Below are positions 42,027-50,515 of a DNA stretch of 64,000 nt, in pieces. The position numbers were made by a program, and so were the translations under genes. Source of the stretch: Pseudovibrio sp947494035 (lineage in GTDB: Bacteria > Pseudomonadota > Alphaproteobacteria > Rhizobiales > Stappiaceae). The stretch spans positions 1 through 64,000 of the forward strand of contig CANLTN010000011.1 in assembly GCA_947494035.1 (NCBI GenBank), in the 5' to 3' direction. The notes beneath the pieces were generated by a model. That model saw only the letters and a program-made list of their open reading frames with translations, had not been told where the DNA came from and searched no databases. How positions within the stretch are numbered: the first letter of the stretch is position 1; each line of letters opens with the position of its first letter.

Positions 42027-42179
42027 TAGTTCAGTCCTGCACAGAGTGCCGCCCCAAAAATGGTTTAGCTATAAATAAATGTGTGGTGCAGCCGCACCGC
42101 GACTGGCATTGGAACAAGTCCCACACTAAATTTCCTGCTACATAGTTAATTCGGATTCGTTTCAGAAAGGCAAACACCA

Positions 42180-42485
42180 ATGAATTTAAGCAAAACCGGC
42201 AGTTTAAACGAAGATACTGCACAGGAAATTGCAATTGGTGCCCTGACATTTCTAAGCAGCGAGCCAGAACAGCTCGGCCGCTTCCTGTCTTTAGCTGGCA
42301 TCGGACCAGAGGAGATTCGCGATGCAGCAGCTGAGCCCGGCTTTTTGGCGGGTGTTCTTGAGTTTCTAATGCAGGATGAACAGCTCTTGCTGTCCTATAC
42401 CGAAAGTGCAGGCATTCGCCCCACCATGATTGCCGCAGCGCACCTCAAACTCGCCGGAGGCGTTGACTACCTTGCACAACATTGA
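42180..42485 (+). CDS. DUF3572 protein
   Basis: 101 residues, all-helical. Landmarks: EDTAQEIAIGALTFLSSEPEQLGRFLSLAGIGPEEIRDAAAEPGFLAGVLEFLMQDEQLLL, which covers the DUF3572 signature. Function unknown; conserved beside divK in Hyphomicrobiales. Divergent from divK (153 bp gap). The next gene starts 14 bp before its end, so the two overlap. Confidence 0.9.
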   Translation: MNLSKTGSLNEDTAQEIAIGALTFLSSEPEQLGRFLSLAGIGPEEIRDAAAEPGFLAGVLEFLMQDEQLLLSYTESAGIRPTMIAAAHLKLAGGVDYLAQH

Positions 42486-43152
42486 AACCGCAAATGCGAA
42501 CACACTAAAGCAAATCAGCGTCATCAAGAAACGCGCGCACCCTCTCCTCATTTGCGACGTGGACGAAGTCCTTCTGCATTTCATCCCCCATCTTGAGCGC
42601 TACATGAATGGTCGCGGCGTGGCTTTCCGCGAAACCGTATACCGCCTCACCGCAAACATGTTCTACACGGAAACCGGCGAAGACCTTCCGGACCACGAAT
42701 GCCTGAAGATCATCTACGAGTTTTTTGAGAGCGAAGGCAGCAAACAAAAAGTCGTGCCCCACGCAGCCGAGCAGTTGGAGCGCCTGTCACAGCACTGCGA
42801 TATCGTTATCCTGACCAACCTGACCGGCGACCAAAATAAGTCCGTTCGCGAAAACCTGCTCAAAAGCTTCGGCATAGACTACCCGCTGGTGACCAACGAT
42901 GGCCCCAAGGGCGGCGCTGTGGCTGCCCTGTGTGCAGAACGCGGTCAGCATCCGGTCATCTTCGTTGATGACAGCCCGACCAACATTGTCTCCGTTGGCA
43001 AAAGCGTACCCCACGTCCAGCTCGTGCACTTCGTCGCTGATCCGCGCTTCTTTGCAACCGCCGGTGATCTTCCCAACGTCGCCTTGAAGAGCAACTGCTG
43101 GATTGAGACCGGCGACTTTATCGAAGATTTATTGATCGCTGCAGCAAGGTAG
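42472..43152 (+). CDS. HAD-like hydrolase
   Basis: About 226 residues. Motif I is LLICDVDEVLLHF (DxDxV/L, about 25-37), motif II is VILTNLTGDQN (about 112-122), and motif IV is VIFVDDSPTNIVSVGKS (DD, about 168-184). The shape is a HAD with a small helical cap; phosphatase substrate unknown. The start is uncertain: a TTG at 42472 has GGAGG 12 bases upstream; a TTG at 42430 is also in frame. It overlaps the end of the DUF3572 gene, so coupling is likely. Confidence 0.8.
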   Translation: MHNIETANANTLKQISVIKKRAHPLLICDVDEVLLHFIPHLERYMNGRGVAFRETVYRLTANMFYTETGEDLPDHECLKIIYEFFESEGSKQKVVPHAAEQLERLSQHCDIVILTNLTGDQNKSVRENLLKSFGIDYPLVTNDGPKGGAVAALCAERGQHPVIFVDDSPTNIVSVGKSVPHVQLVHFVADPRFFATAGDLPNVALKSNCWIETGDFIEDLLIAAAR

Positions 43153-43332
43153 GCACGCAAAACAAGAAATGATGTCCTCACCAGCCCAGAGAACTCAGAG
43201 AAGAAACTTCGGCCAGATGAGCAGTTCAATGTTTTATGTGGCCAGTGCACGCATTTTCTGGGAAACGAAGCAGTAGCTCATGCTATAAAACCCAACACAC
43301 CATCTCCACTAGCTATCAGGGCTTGAAGTTCC

Positions 43333-44631
43333 ATGGCGACCGAGGCCACCACACCTTTGAAAGCGCTCTGCCGGGACTGCACACACAGGTTCCGCGCAGA
43401 CCTAACACGCTGCCCCAAATGCGGCAGCCCGCGCATTCTCGCCCATGCAGAACTCGATACGCTCGAAATCGCACATATCGACTGCGATGCCTTTTTTGCC
43501 TCCGTCGAAAAGCGCGAGAACCCGCAACTGGCAGACCGCCCTGTCATCGTCGGCGGCGGCCAGCGCGGCGTTGTCTCGGCAGCGTGTTACATCGCCCGCA
43601 TCTATGGCGTGCGCTCCGCAATGCCCATGTTCAAGGCGCTCGACCTTTGCCCCGACGCAGTTGTCATCAAGCCGCGATTGGAGCTGTATTCAAAGGTCGG
43701 CAAACAAATCCGCGAAGAGATGGAAAAGCTCACACCGCTTGTAGAGCCCCTCTCCATTGACGAGGCCTTCCTCGATCTGTCCGGCACACAAAAACTACAC
43801 GGTGCCACGCCAGCCGAGCAACTTGTTCAATTCACGCTCAAGATCCAGAAGGAACTCCGTCTCTCGGTTTCCGTTGGTCTTGCCCCCAACAAGTTCCTTG
43901 CAAAGATCGCCTCTGATCTGGATAAGCCCCGCGGCTTTTCTGTGATTGGCGATGCGGAGAAAAAGGAGTTTCTGGCAAAGCAGCCAACCAGCGTCATCTG
44001 GGGTGTGGGCAAAGTTTTCCAATCCAAACTGGAGCATGATGGCATCAAAACCATCGGTCAGCTTCAGCTCAAGGACCCCACAGACCTTGCCCGCAAATAC
44101 GGAGCGATGGGCTTGCGCCTTGCCAAGTTGTGTCAGGGAGAAGACGACCGTCACGTATCCTCACAACGCGGCGCAAAAAGCATCAGCGGTGAGACCACGT
44201 TCAACACCGATATCTCAGATGTCACAGAGCTCTCTAAGAGTCTGTGGACCCTGACCGAAAAGGTCGCCTACCGCACCAAGAAGGCAGAAAAGTCCGGCAG
44301 GTCCGTCACGCTGAAGCTTAAGACCTCAGACTTTAAAACCATCACACGCTCGCGCATGCTGCACGACCCCACCCAGTTGGCAGACAAGATCTACCGCACC
44401 GCAGAGGAGCTGCTCAAAAACGTCGCTGATGGAAAAATACGCTTCCGCCTGATTGGCGTAGGCATTGCCGATCTGGGACCTGCAGATCAGGCAGATCCGG
44501 AAGATCTATTGGATGAGCAGGCAGGAAAACGCGCCAAAGTCGAACGGGCTATGGATGCCCTGCGCGGAAAATTCAACGACAGCTCCGTCGTCTCGCTTGG
44601 CCGCTCTCTCAAGACACCTGATAAAACCTAG
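43333..44631 (+). CDS. dinB: DNA polymerase IV with N-terminal zinc-ribbon
   Basis: 432 residues. The Y-family core starts at about residue 45: IAHIDCDAFFASVEKRENPQLADRPVIVGG, then PLSIDEAFLDLSG (catalytic acids, about 140-152) and SVGLAPNKFLAKIASDLDKPRGFSVI; the little-finger domain occupies about 290-400. Before the core sits a CRDCTHRFRADLTRCPKCG module (about 13-31, two CxxC), a likely zinc ribbon not found in E. coli DinB. Translesion synthesis. No GTTC-N7-GTTC LexA box was seen in the 180 bp upstream. Confidence 0.93.
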   Translation: MATEATTPLKALCRDCTHRFRADLTRCPKCGSPRILAHAELDTLEIAHIDCDAFFASVEKRENPQLADRPVIVGGGQRGVVSAACYIARIYGVRSAMPMFKALDLCPDAVVIKPRLELYSKVGKQIREEMEKLTPLVEPLSIDEAFLDLSGTQKLHGATPAEQLVQFTLKIQKELRLSVSVGLAPNKFLAKIASDLDKPRGFSVIGDAEKKEFLAKQPTSVIWGVGKVFQSKLEHDGIKTIGQLQLKDPTDLARKYGAMGLRLAKLCQGEDDRHVSSQRGAKSISGETTFNTDISDVTELSKSLWTLTEKVAYRTKKAEKSGRSVTLKLKTSDFKTITRSRMLHDPTQLADKIYRTAEELLKNVADGKIRFRLIGVGIADLGPADQADPEDLLDEQAGKRAKVERAMDALRGKFNDSSVVSLGRSLKTPDKT

Positions 44632-44634
44632 GAC

Positions 44635-45582
44635 TTATCGGGCCGACTTCTCGTTCTTGATGATTTCTCCAGCCGGAACGTTCACATCTTCATCCAGACT
44701 AACAGAGGTTCCGCAGGTACTGACCGGCGTCACAGGCTTAAGATCCAGCTGCACCAGCGCCCCTTCAAGCTCGAACACCCCATAGTTCAGGTTCATGCTT
44801 CTGGAAACACCGTTTTCGTGCAGAACTGACCGCAACTGATAATCCGGCGTACGCTCTCCCCGTGTCTCATCGCTCAGGTTAAAGTAGGCAATGGAAACCG
44901 GCCATGCATCCATGGAAGCCATCGACTGCGGCAAGGAAAGCTGGTCGGCGCGCAGGTCAAGCGGATCAGCCAGTTTGCGCCCCACAACAGTGGTTGCCTC
45001 AAACAGCTGCTCACCAGTCACGCTGCCATCATAAAGCTTGGAGACCATGAAGTGCTGGCCGTTAGCAGCACCGTCAATCACACTATGCAGATGCTGCAGG
45101 GGGAACATGATCGACCCATCAAAGCTCAGCGTCTTTCCATCCGGCCCATCCAGATCCACATCCAGTTTGGTAGTCTGATGCTCTGCAGTGCCCAGCGTTT
45201 GCTCGGCCAGCAAATCACCAATGAAGGTTTGATAGGCAAAGGCAAGCTCGGAATTATCCGGCGCTTCAGAGTAGGAGCCACGAAGATCGGTAATCGTCTG
45301 CTCGCCCTCCTCATCAGTGCTCCTGACCACAAAGCGCAGTGCAACAGCAAAGCCGTCACAGACAGAACCGGAGAGTTCATAGACCATCCGTCCGCTCACA
45401 TCAGCAACATCAGCGCCGCTCTGCATACCGGCGAGCTTCATGTCATAAACCGCTTTGTGTGGCTGAAGGGTAGCAGCAGTTCCAATGGACGGAAGCAGAA
45501 GAAAGCAAAGCGAAAGGGACGACCCTGCGATGCTGGAAAGACCATGTCCTCCCAACCCGTTTCCCAAGCGTAGTTTCACCAT
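44635..45582 (-). CDS. eipB: EipB-like cell-envelope integrity protein (DUF1849)
   Basis: 315 residues. Signal peptide (about 1-35, ending IGTAATL). The mature domain starts LQPHKAVYDMKLAGMQSGADVADVSGRMVYELSG, with SVCDGF and a late TCGTS giving two Cys that can form the disulfide known in Brucella EipB, a spiral beta protein of the periplasm needed for envelope integrity (published). GGAGGTTTT before the ATG gives a clear start. Ends 3 bases from the dinB stop, tail-to-tail. Confidence 0.85.
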   Translation of the reverse strand: MVKLRLGNGLGGHGLSSIAGSSLSLCFLLLPSIGTAATLQPHKAVYDMKLAGMQSGADVADVSGRMVYELSGSVCDGFAVALRFVVRSTDEEGEQTITDLRGSYSEAPDNSELAFAYQTFIGDLLAEQTLGTAEHQTTKLDVDLDGPDGKTLSFDGSIMFPLQHLHSVIDGAANGQHFMVSKLYDGSVTGEQLFEATTVVGRKLADPLDLRADQLSLPQSMASMDAWPVSIAYFNLSDETRGERTPDYQLRSVLHENGVSRSMNLNYGVFELEGALVQLDLKPVTPVSTCGTSVSLDEDVNVPAGEIIKNEKSAR

Positions 45583-45886
45583 AAAACCTCCGATCCTGCC
45601 GGAACAAAAGGCACGGAACATACCTCTCTTCCATCATTGTAGAGTGCATACAGGTTGCCACCAACGCATACATTACGCTAGGGAAATCAGTGCTAAGGTA
45701 AATCTTTCAAATTGGATACACGTATCCCACGTAGACAATGCTTTATGCACCCTTGCAACCCCGCTGATTCTGGTGTGAGTGTGCCTCCACTTTGCAGAGC
45801 ACGGCTTCGTGAAGAAAAAACTCTTGAGTTTTCGTGGAACTGCATCACTTATTGCAACAGAACATTCCAAATCGGAGGGAAGAAGA

Positions 45887-46354
45887 ATGTCACACACAAT
45901 CCAGCAAAACCTTGAAAAGCTTGGCGTCACACTACCGGAAGCAGCAGCTCCTGCTGCCAATTATGTGCCTTTTGTGAAAACCGGAAACCAGCTTTTCATC
46001 TCCGGTCAGCTGCCAATGCAGGACGGTAAAATCGCAAAAACCGGCAAAATCGGCGCTGAGTTGTCCATTGAAGATGGTGTGGAAGCGGCCCGCCTCTGTG
46101 CAATCAACCTGCTGGCTCAGGCAAAAGCAGCAACAGGCGACCTGTCGAAAGTGGTGCGTCTTGTTAAGATTGTTGGCTTCGTAAACTCCACCAGCGACTT
46201 TGGCGACCAGCCAAAGGTCATTAACGGCGCCTCCGACTTCATGGTGGCAGCAATGGGCGAAGCAGGCCGTCACGCACGTTCAGCCGTCAGCGCTGGCTCA
46301 CTGCCATTCAACGCAGCAGTCGAGATCGAAGCGATCTTTGAGGTTGCCGAGTAA
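45887..46354 (+). CDS. RidA family protein
   Basis: 155 residues, YjgF/RidA fold of the longer type. Landmarks: PAANYVPFVKTGNQLFISGQLPMQDGKI, DGVEAARLCAINLLAQAKAATGDLSKVVRLVKIVGFVNSTSDF, and HARSAVSAGSLPFNAAVEIEAIFEVAE with the Arg that defines imine deaminase-type members. GGAGGGA upstream of the ATG supports the start; an extension to 45779 is unlikely. Coupled to the GDPD gene 3 bp downstream. Confidence 0.9.
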   Translation: MSHTIQQNLEKLGVTLPEAAAPAANYVPFVKTGNQLFISGQLPMQDGKIAKTGKIGAELSIEDGVEAARLCAINLLAQAKAATGDLSKVVRLVKIVGFVNSTSDFGDQPKVINGASDFMVAAMGEAGRHARSAVSAGSLPFNAAVEIEAIFEVAE

Positions 46355-46357
46355 CCC

Positions 46358-47125
46358 ATGCAAGATCTTTCATGGCTCACCGCCCGGCCAATCGCTCACC
46401 GCGGCTACCATAACAAGGACGCAGGCATCCTTGAAAACACGCCGTCTGCGGTCAAAGCTGCCATAGAAAACAACTTCGCCATTGAAGTTGACGTGCAGCA
46501 GACGCGGGATGGTCAGGTTCTCGTCTTCCACGACACCCACCTTGAGCGCCTCACACATGGCCAGGGCAATGTGGTTGACCATGATCTGGCGAACCTGCGT
46601 AAGCTGTCCATGCGCGGCTCTTCTGACCCGATCTGGACACTGGAAGACCTGTTGAAGCTGGTGGACGGCAAGGTGCCCCTGATCATTGAGATCAAAACCT
46701 TGAGCCTTGAGTCTGGTCAGGATGACTTCATTAAAACCATCGCCAAAATCCTCAGCGATTATAAAGGTCCGGTGGCAATAAAATCCTTTGATCCAAGGAT
46801 GCTTCGGACCATGAAGCAAGTGGCACCTCAAATCCCGCGTGGCTGTATTTCCATGACCACACTGGATGAGGATATGCGCCAGCTCCTGACGCAGCACGAG
46901 ATCGAGAAAATCTCATGGATGGTGCACATGGCAGGCACCGATCCGCACTTCGTCTCGTTCTATGTGAAGGACCTGCCCGCAGATGGCCCGAGCTTCCTGC
47001 GGGAATTCTACGGCCTGCCGATCATGACATGGACCGTGAAAACCAAGGAAGACCGTCTCACCGCTGCCAAATATGCGGACCAGATTGTCTTTGAAGGCTT
47101 TAATCCGGATAAAGATCCACTCTAG
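46358..47125 (+). CDS. Glycerophosphodiester phosphodiesterase
   Basis: 255 residues, TIM-barrel GDPD. Landmarks: PIAHRGYHNKDAGILENTPSAVKAAIENNFAIEVDVQQTRDGQVLVFHDTHLERLTHGQG (catalytic His pair and metal Glu/Asp, about 11-70), LIIEIKT (about 108-114), and a C-terminal YGLPIMTWTVKTKEDRLTAAKYADQIVFEG. No signal peptide, so cytosolic; hydrolyses glycerophosphodiesters to glycerol-3-phosphate. In a ridA-GDPD-DUF482 run. Confidence 0.9.
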   Translation: MQDLSWLTARPIAHRGYHNKDAGILENTPSAVKAAIENNFAIEVDVQQTRDGQVLVFHDTHLERLTHGQGNVVDHDLANLRKLSMRGSSDPIWTLEDLLKLVDGKVPLIIEIKTLSLESGQDDFIKTIAKILSDYKGPVAIKSFDPRMLRTMKQVAPQIPRGCISMTTLDEDMRQLLTQHEIEKISWMVHMAGTDPHFVSFYVKDLPADGPSFLREFYGLPIMTWTVKTKEDRLTAAKYADQIVFEGFNPDKDPL

Positions 47126-47136
47126 GACCAATTGAT

Positions 47137-48399
47137 TTGCCAGTACCTCCTTCACCCGTTCTGAAAGTCCTCTCCTCTCTGGATGACATCCCCAGCACAG
47201 ATTGGGATGCACTGGCCAATCCCGGCACGCCGCCGATCCTTTATGATCAACAGGACTGGTTCGATTCACCTGGAACGACCCAACATCAACCAAATCTGGA
47301 AACTGAATCAATCTCCCAGGCTCCCGGATTTAACCCGCTGCTTTCACACGCCTTTTTACAGGCACTTGAAGAAAGCGGATGCGTGGGCTGGGAAGCAGGC
47401 TGGATTCCCCAACACATCTGGTGGGAACAAGACGGCAAGCCTGTCGCAGCGATCCCCACCTACGCCAAAAGCCACAGTCAGGGCGAATACGTTTTCGACC
47501 ATGCATGGGCCGATGCCTTTGAGCGCGCTGGCGGAAACTACTACCCCAAACTGCAATGCTCCATTCCCTTCACGCCCGCTCCCGGACGACGGCTCCTGAT
47601 CTCCCCACAGGCAAACCGACGTGAGACCATCAAAATTCTCACCACCGGCCTGAAGGAACTGGCAACCCGCATAGAAGGCTCCTCCGCCCACCTGACCTTC
47701 CTGACCGAACAGGAATGGAAGGAACTGGGCGATCAGGGTTTCCTCCTGCGCACAGACCAACAGTTCCACTGGGAGAACAACGGCTACACCACCTTCGCCG
47801 ACTTTCTCGCGCACCTCTCCTCTCGCAAACGCAAAAGCATCCGTAAAGAGCGAAAGGCCGCGCTGGAGAACGATGTGGAGGTGGAATGGGTCACAGGCCC
47901 AGACCTGACAGAAAGCCACTGGGACGCGTTCTACGAGTTCTACATAGACACCGGCAGCCGCAAATGGGGCTCACCCTACCTCAACCGTGAGTTCTTCTCC
48001 CTGCTGGGCGAACGACTGGCAGACCACACCCTGCTGATCATGGCAAAGCGCAACGGCCGTTACATCGCCGGCGCGCTCAACATGATCGGCGGCAACACCC
48101 TTTATGGCCGCAACTGGGGCTGCATCGAAAACCACCCCTGCCTGCACTTCGAGATCTGCTATTATCAAGCCATTGAATTCGCCCTGTCCCGTGGCCTCAA
48201 ACGGGTGGAAGCCGGAGCACAAGGCAGCCACAAACTGGCACGCGGCTACATGCCCAACCTCACCTACTCCGCCCACTGGATTGCACACCCCTCCTTAAGA
48301 AATGCCGTCGCACATTATCTACAACAGGAACGTCAGGCTGTTTCGCAGGAGCGACAATTCCTCTCTGAAAACGGTCCTTTCAGGCAAAATGGCACCTAG
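47137..48399 (+). CDS. DUF482/COG3146 GNAT-like protein (peptidogalycan-type)
   Basis: 420 residues. Landmarks of the family: FNPLLSHAFLQALEESGCVGWEAGWIPQH, YVFDHAWADAFERAGGNYYPKLQCSIPFTPAPGRRLL, FLAHLSSRKRKSIRKERKAA, FYIDTGSRKWGSPYLNREFF, and GRNWGCIENHPCLHFEICYYQAIEFALSRGLKRVEAGAQGSHKLARGY. A double GNAT fold is expected; the substrate is unknown. A TTG start with GGACCAATTGA upstream; an ATG-based alternative was not found. Eleven bases after the GDPD gene. Confidence 0.85.
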   Translation: MPVPPSPVLKVLSSLDDIPSTDWDALANPGTPPILYDQQDWFDSPGTTQHQPNLETESISQAPGFNPLLSHAFLQALEESGCVGWEAGWIPQHIWWEQDGKPVAAIPTYAKSHSQGEYVFDHAWADAFERAGGNYYPKLQCSIPFTPAPGRRLLISPQANRRETIKILTTGLKELATRIEGSSAHLTFLTEQEWKELGDQGFLLRTDQQFHWENNGYTTFADFLAHLSSRKRKSIRKERKAALENDVEVEWVTGPDLTESHWDAFYEFYIDTGSRKWGSPYLNREFFSLLGERLADHTLLIMAKRNGRYIAGALNMIGGNTLYGRNWGCIENHPCLHFEICYYQAIEFALSRGLKRVEAGAQGSHKLARGYMPNLTYSAHWIAHPSLRNAVAHYLQQERQAVSQERQFLSENGPFRQNGT

Positions 48400-48628
48400 A
48401 AACCACTTCAAAACATCGATTCAAGACTCTGAAGTGACTCACGAATCCCGCCAAACTTGAATCAGTTTCTTAAGTACAATCAGGTTCTCAACAACTCCGC
48501 CCAAACCACACATTGATTCTCCGGTGATCTTGGTCAATGAATCGGATTAACGACCAGCAAAGACCTGCGAGCAGAACCACGCGCAGGCGAAGCTCGGATA
48601 AACTGATAGTTTCAAGAAGGATATCAAG

Positions 48629-49060
48629 ATGACCAGCCCGTCCTACGATGACCAGAACATCTTCGCTAAAATCCTGCGCGGCGAACTGCCGTCAGAGAAG
48701 GTCTACGAAGACGAAAACACCATTGTTATCATGGACATCATGCCACGCGCAGACGGCCACGTCCTCGTTCTTCCCAAGAACGGGTCCCGCAACATCCTTG
48801 ATATTGAAGAAGCTGACCTGACCGCTACAATAAAGATCACCCAGAAAATGGCGCGCGCGCTCAAGAAAGCCTTCAACGCCGACGGCATCACCATCCACCA
48901 GTTCAACGAAACAGCTGGCGGTCAAATGGTGTTCCACACCCACTTCCACGTCATCCCGCGCACACAAGGCACCACCTTGCGCCCACACACCGGCGAGATG
49001 GAAGACGGCGACAAGCTCAAAGCATACGCAGAGAAAATCCGCGCAGCACTGGTAGATTGA
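48629..49060 (+). CDS. HIT family protein (HinT-like)
   Basis: 143 residues. Histidine triad HTHFHVIPR (HxHxHxx form, about 111-117), with NIFAKILRGELPSEKVYEDENTIVIMDIMPRADGHVLVLPKNGSRNI and ITIHQFNETAGGQ. Hydrolyses nucleotide phosphoramidates; cytosolic. AAGAAGGA upstream of the ATG. Monocistronic, with a hairpin downstream (49085-49114). Confidence 0.92.
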   Translation: MTSPSYDDQNIFAKILRGELPSEKVYEDENTIVIMDIMPRADGHVLVLPKNGSRNILDIEEADLTATIKITQKMARALKKAFNADGITIHQFNETAGGQMVFHTHFHVIPRTQGTTLRPHTGEMEDGDKLKAYAEKIRAALVD

Positions 49061-49084
49061 TCCGTATCATTTCAACAGAAACAA

Positions 49085-49114
49085 CCTCGCGCAGCGATAC
49101 CAGACTGCGCGAGG
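49085..49114. terminator. Terminator-like hairpin between the HIT gene and azlD
   Basis: CCTCGCGCAG (49085-49094) and CTGCGCGAGG (49105-49114) form a perfect 10-bp stem with a 10-base loop. It lies 25 bases past the HIT stop. The U-tract is better on the minus strand (TTGTTTCTG), so it may serve azlCD as well. Confidence 0.6.
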
Positions 49115-49254
49115 AAAATTCGATTCACGCGAAACGACCACCTCCACCAATCTGCAGTTTTACCCCTGATTTCAAGCAACTAGCCAGCACAGTTGAATCA
49201 CCTTCTCAGCGCCGCCAGAAATTTGATTCATCTGAAATAATCAAGGCAGCTTCG

Positions 49255-49602
49255 CTAGGGCATAACCGCCCACCCACCAATCAGCACGACCTCGGCAGTA
49301 ACAATTCCCAGAATCAACCGGTCGTTAAACAGCTTGTATCCCACCACGCCAGCAGCCACTGCCGCAAGACGCAACCACACAGGCACATCACCAAGCACCC
49401 CATCGGGAAACAGGATCAACCGCGCAATGATACCGGCCACCAGTGCCGTTGCCACCGCCCGCACCCACGCGAACAACAGACTATCTTCACTCAGTCTGCC
49501 CGCAGCGAACACTCCAATCCAGCGCCAGCATTCAGTCGCCAGAAAGCCCGCAACAAGGATCATCACATAAGGCCACCACACACTGCCATAAATCTCGCTC
49601 AC
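49255..49602 (-). CDS. azlD: AzlD-type branched-chain amino acid exporter subunit
   Basis: 115 residues with about three to four TMs: VWWPYVMILVAGFLATECWRWIGVFAAG, LLFAWVRAVATALVAGIIARLIL and LAAVAAGVVGYKLFND...ILGIVTAEVVLIGGWAV. AzlD is the small partner of AzlC in a two-gene branched-chain amino acid exporter of the inner membrane. The GTG at 49602 overlaps the azlC stop (GTGA), so the two are translationally coupled; a longer in-frame reading exists but is less likely. Confidence 0.8.
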   Translation of the reverse strand: MSEIYGSVWWPYVMILVAGFLATECWRWIGVFAAGRLSEDSLLFAWVRAVATALVAGIIARLILFPDGVLGDVPVWLRLAAVAAGVVGYKLFNDRLILGIVTAEVVLIGGWAVMP

Positions 49603-50363
49603 AGCTCGGCCCTCCGCGTTGCAAACAACCACCCGGCAAAGGCAACCGTGCCGCCAACAATCCCGGTGAGCAGCAAATCAGCCCCCGGAAACAGGTAGTA
49701 AAACAGCGGCCCCAGAATCAGCCCCAGCAAAAGTGCAGCCCTATCCCCGCCGGTCCGCGACGCCTGATACATGGAAAACATGAAGTAGACTGGCGTAAGC
49801 ATAACCAGACCAGCAGCAATTGGCCCATCAACCACAGGCAGCAACACATAAGACACAGTGGTCGAACAAAGAACCGCCAGCTGCACTGCCGCCCCAAACC
49901 CCGCAAAGAACGGCAAGCGCGCCGCCCGCGGGAAAGATGGCAAGTTGCGCATGGCAAACACCCATGCCGTCACAGCCACAAAATGAGAGACAACGAGCAT
50001 ATGCCAGGTCTTGGTGCGTTTCCCGTCCCGCAAGATAGGCATCAGCGCAACTGTCATTGGCATCAACCGCACGGCAGAAAACGCCACGGCAATTGCGGTG
50101 GGGATCAAGCCGGCCCCCACACTCATCGCACCCGTCAACACCACAATGCTTGGCAGCGCCCACAAAAAGAGGCTCATCATCAGCACTTCAACGAGCGTTA
50201 AACCAACTTCACTGGCAAGCGAGGTAAACCCCACAAACGCCATCATCAAAATAAGTGTCGGCAGGCACACCGCGCCCTTGACCCCTTGACGAAACCAATA
50301 GGCACCGCCCTCAAATTCAGAAGGATCCTCTCCTTCTGCAACATTCACGTCAGAACTGGTCAT
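49599..50363 (-). CDS. azlC: AzlC-type branched-chain amino acid exporter subunit
   Basis: 254 residues with about seven TMs. The N-terminal GVKGAVCLPTLILMMAFVGFTSLASEVGLTLVEVLMMSLFLWALPSIVVLTGAMS and AIAVAFSAVRLMPMTVALMPILR (about 89-111) follow AzlC landmarks, including the RxxPM region. Exports leucine-type amino acids or analogues. ATG start at 50363. Divided from clpA by 152 bases including the clpA terminator; a separate transcript. Confidence 0.82.
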   Translation of the reverse strand: MTSSDVNVAEGEDPSEFEGGAYWFRQGVKGAVCLPTLILMMAFVGFTSLASEVGLTLVEVLMMSLFLWALPSIVVLTGAMSVGAGLIPTAIAVAFSAVRLMPMTVALMPILRDGKRTKTWHMLVVSHFVAVTAWVFAMRNLPSFPRAARLPFFAGFGAAVQLAVLCSTTVSYVLLPVVDGPIAAGLVMLTPVYFMFSMYQASRTGGDRAALLLGLILGPLFYYLFPGADLLLTGIVGGTVAFAGWLFATRRAEL

Positions 50364-50465
50364 TTAAAAACTCGGAAATAGGCCGGAACAACACAACCCT
50401 TGGAAAAAATGCGACCCACAATAATATGCAAACAGGTTACACAGGGCTACGCAGCCCCACCATAC

Positions 50466-50497
50466 AAAAAAGCCGGAGCATATGCTCCGGCTTTTTT
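50466..50497. terminator. Terminator of clpA (bidirectional palindrome)
   Basis: A perfect 32-base palindrome with an A-run at the left and T-run at the right around GCCGGAGCATATGCTCCGGC. It lies 19 bases past the clpA stop and would act in either direction. Confidence 0.9.
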
Positions 50498-50515
50498 CTC
50501 AGTATTTCTTGAGCT

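Noticed and set aside
43153..43332. Possible LexA-controlled promoter of dinB
   Set aside because: I looked for GTTC-N7-GTTC and its complement and found no match; GAAC at about 43190 lacks a partner at the right spacing.
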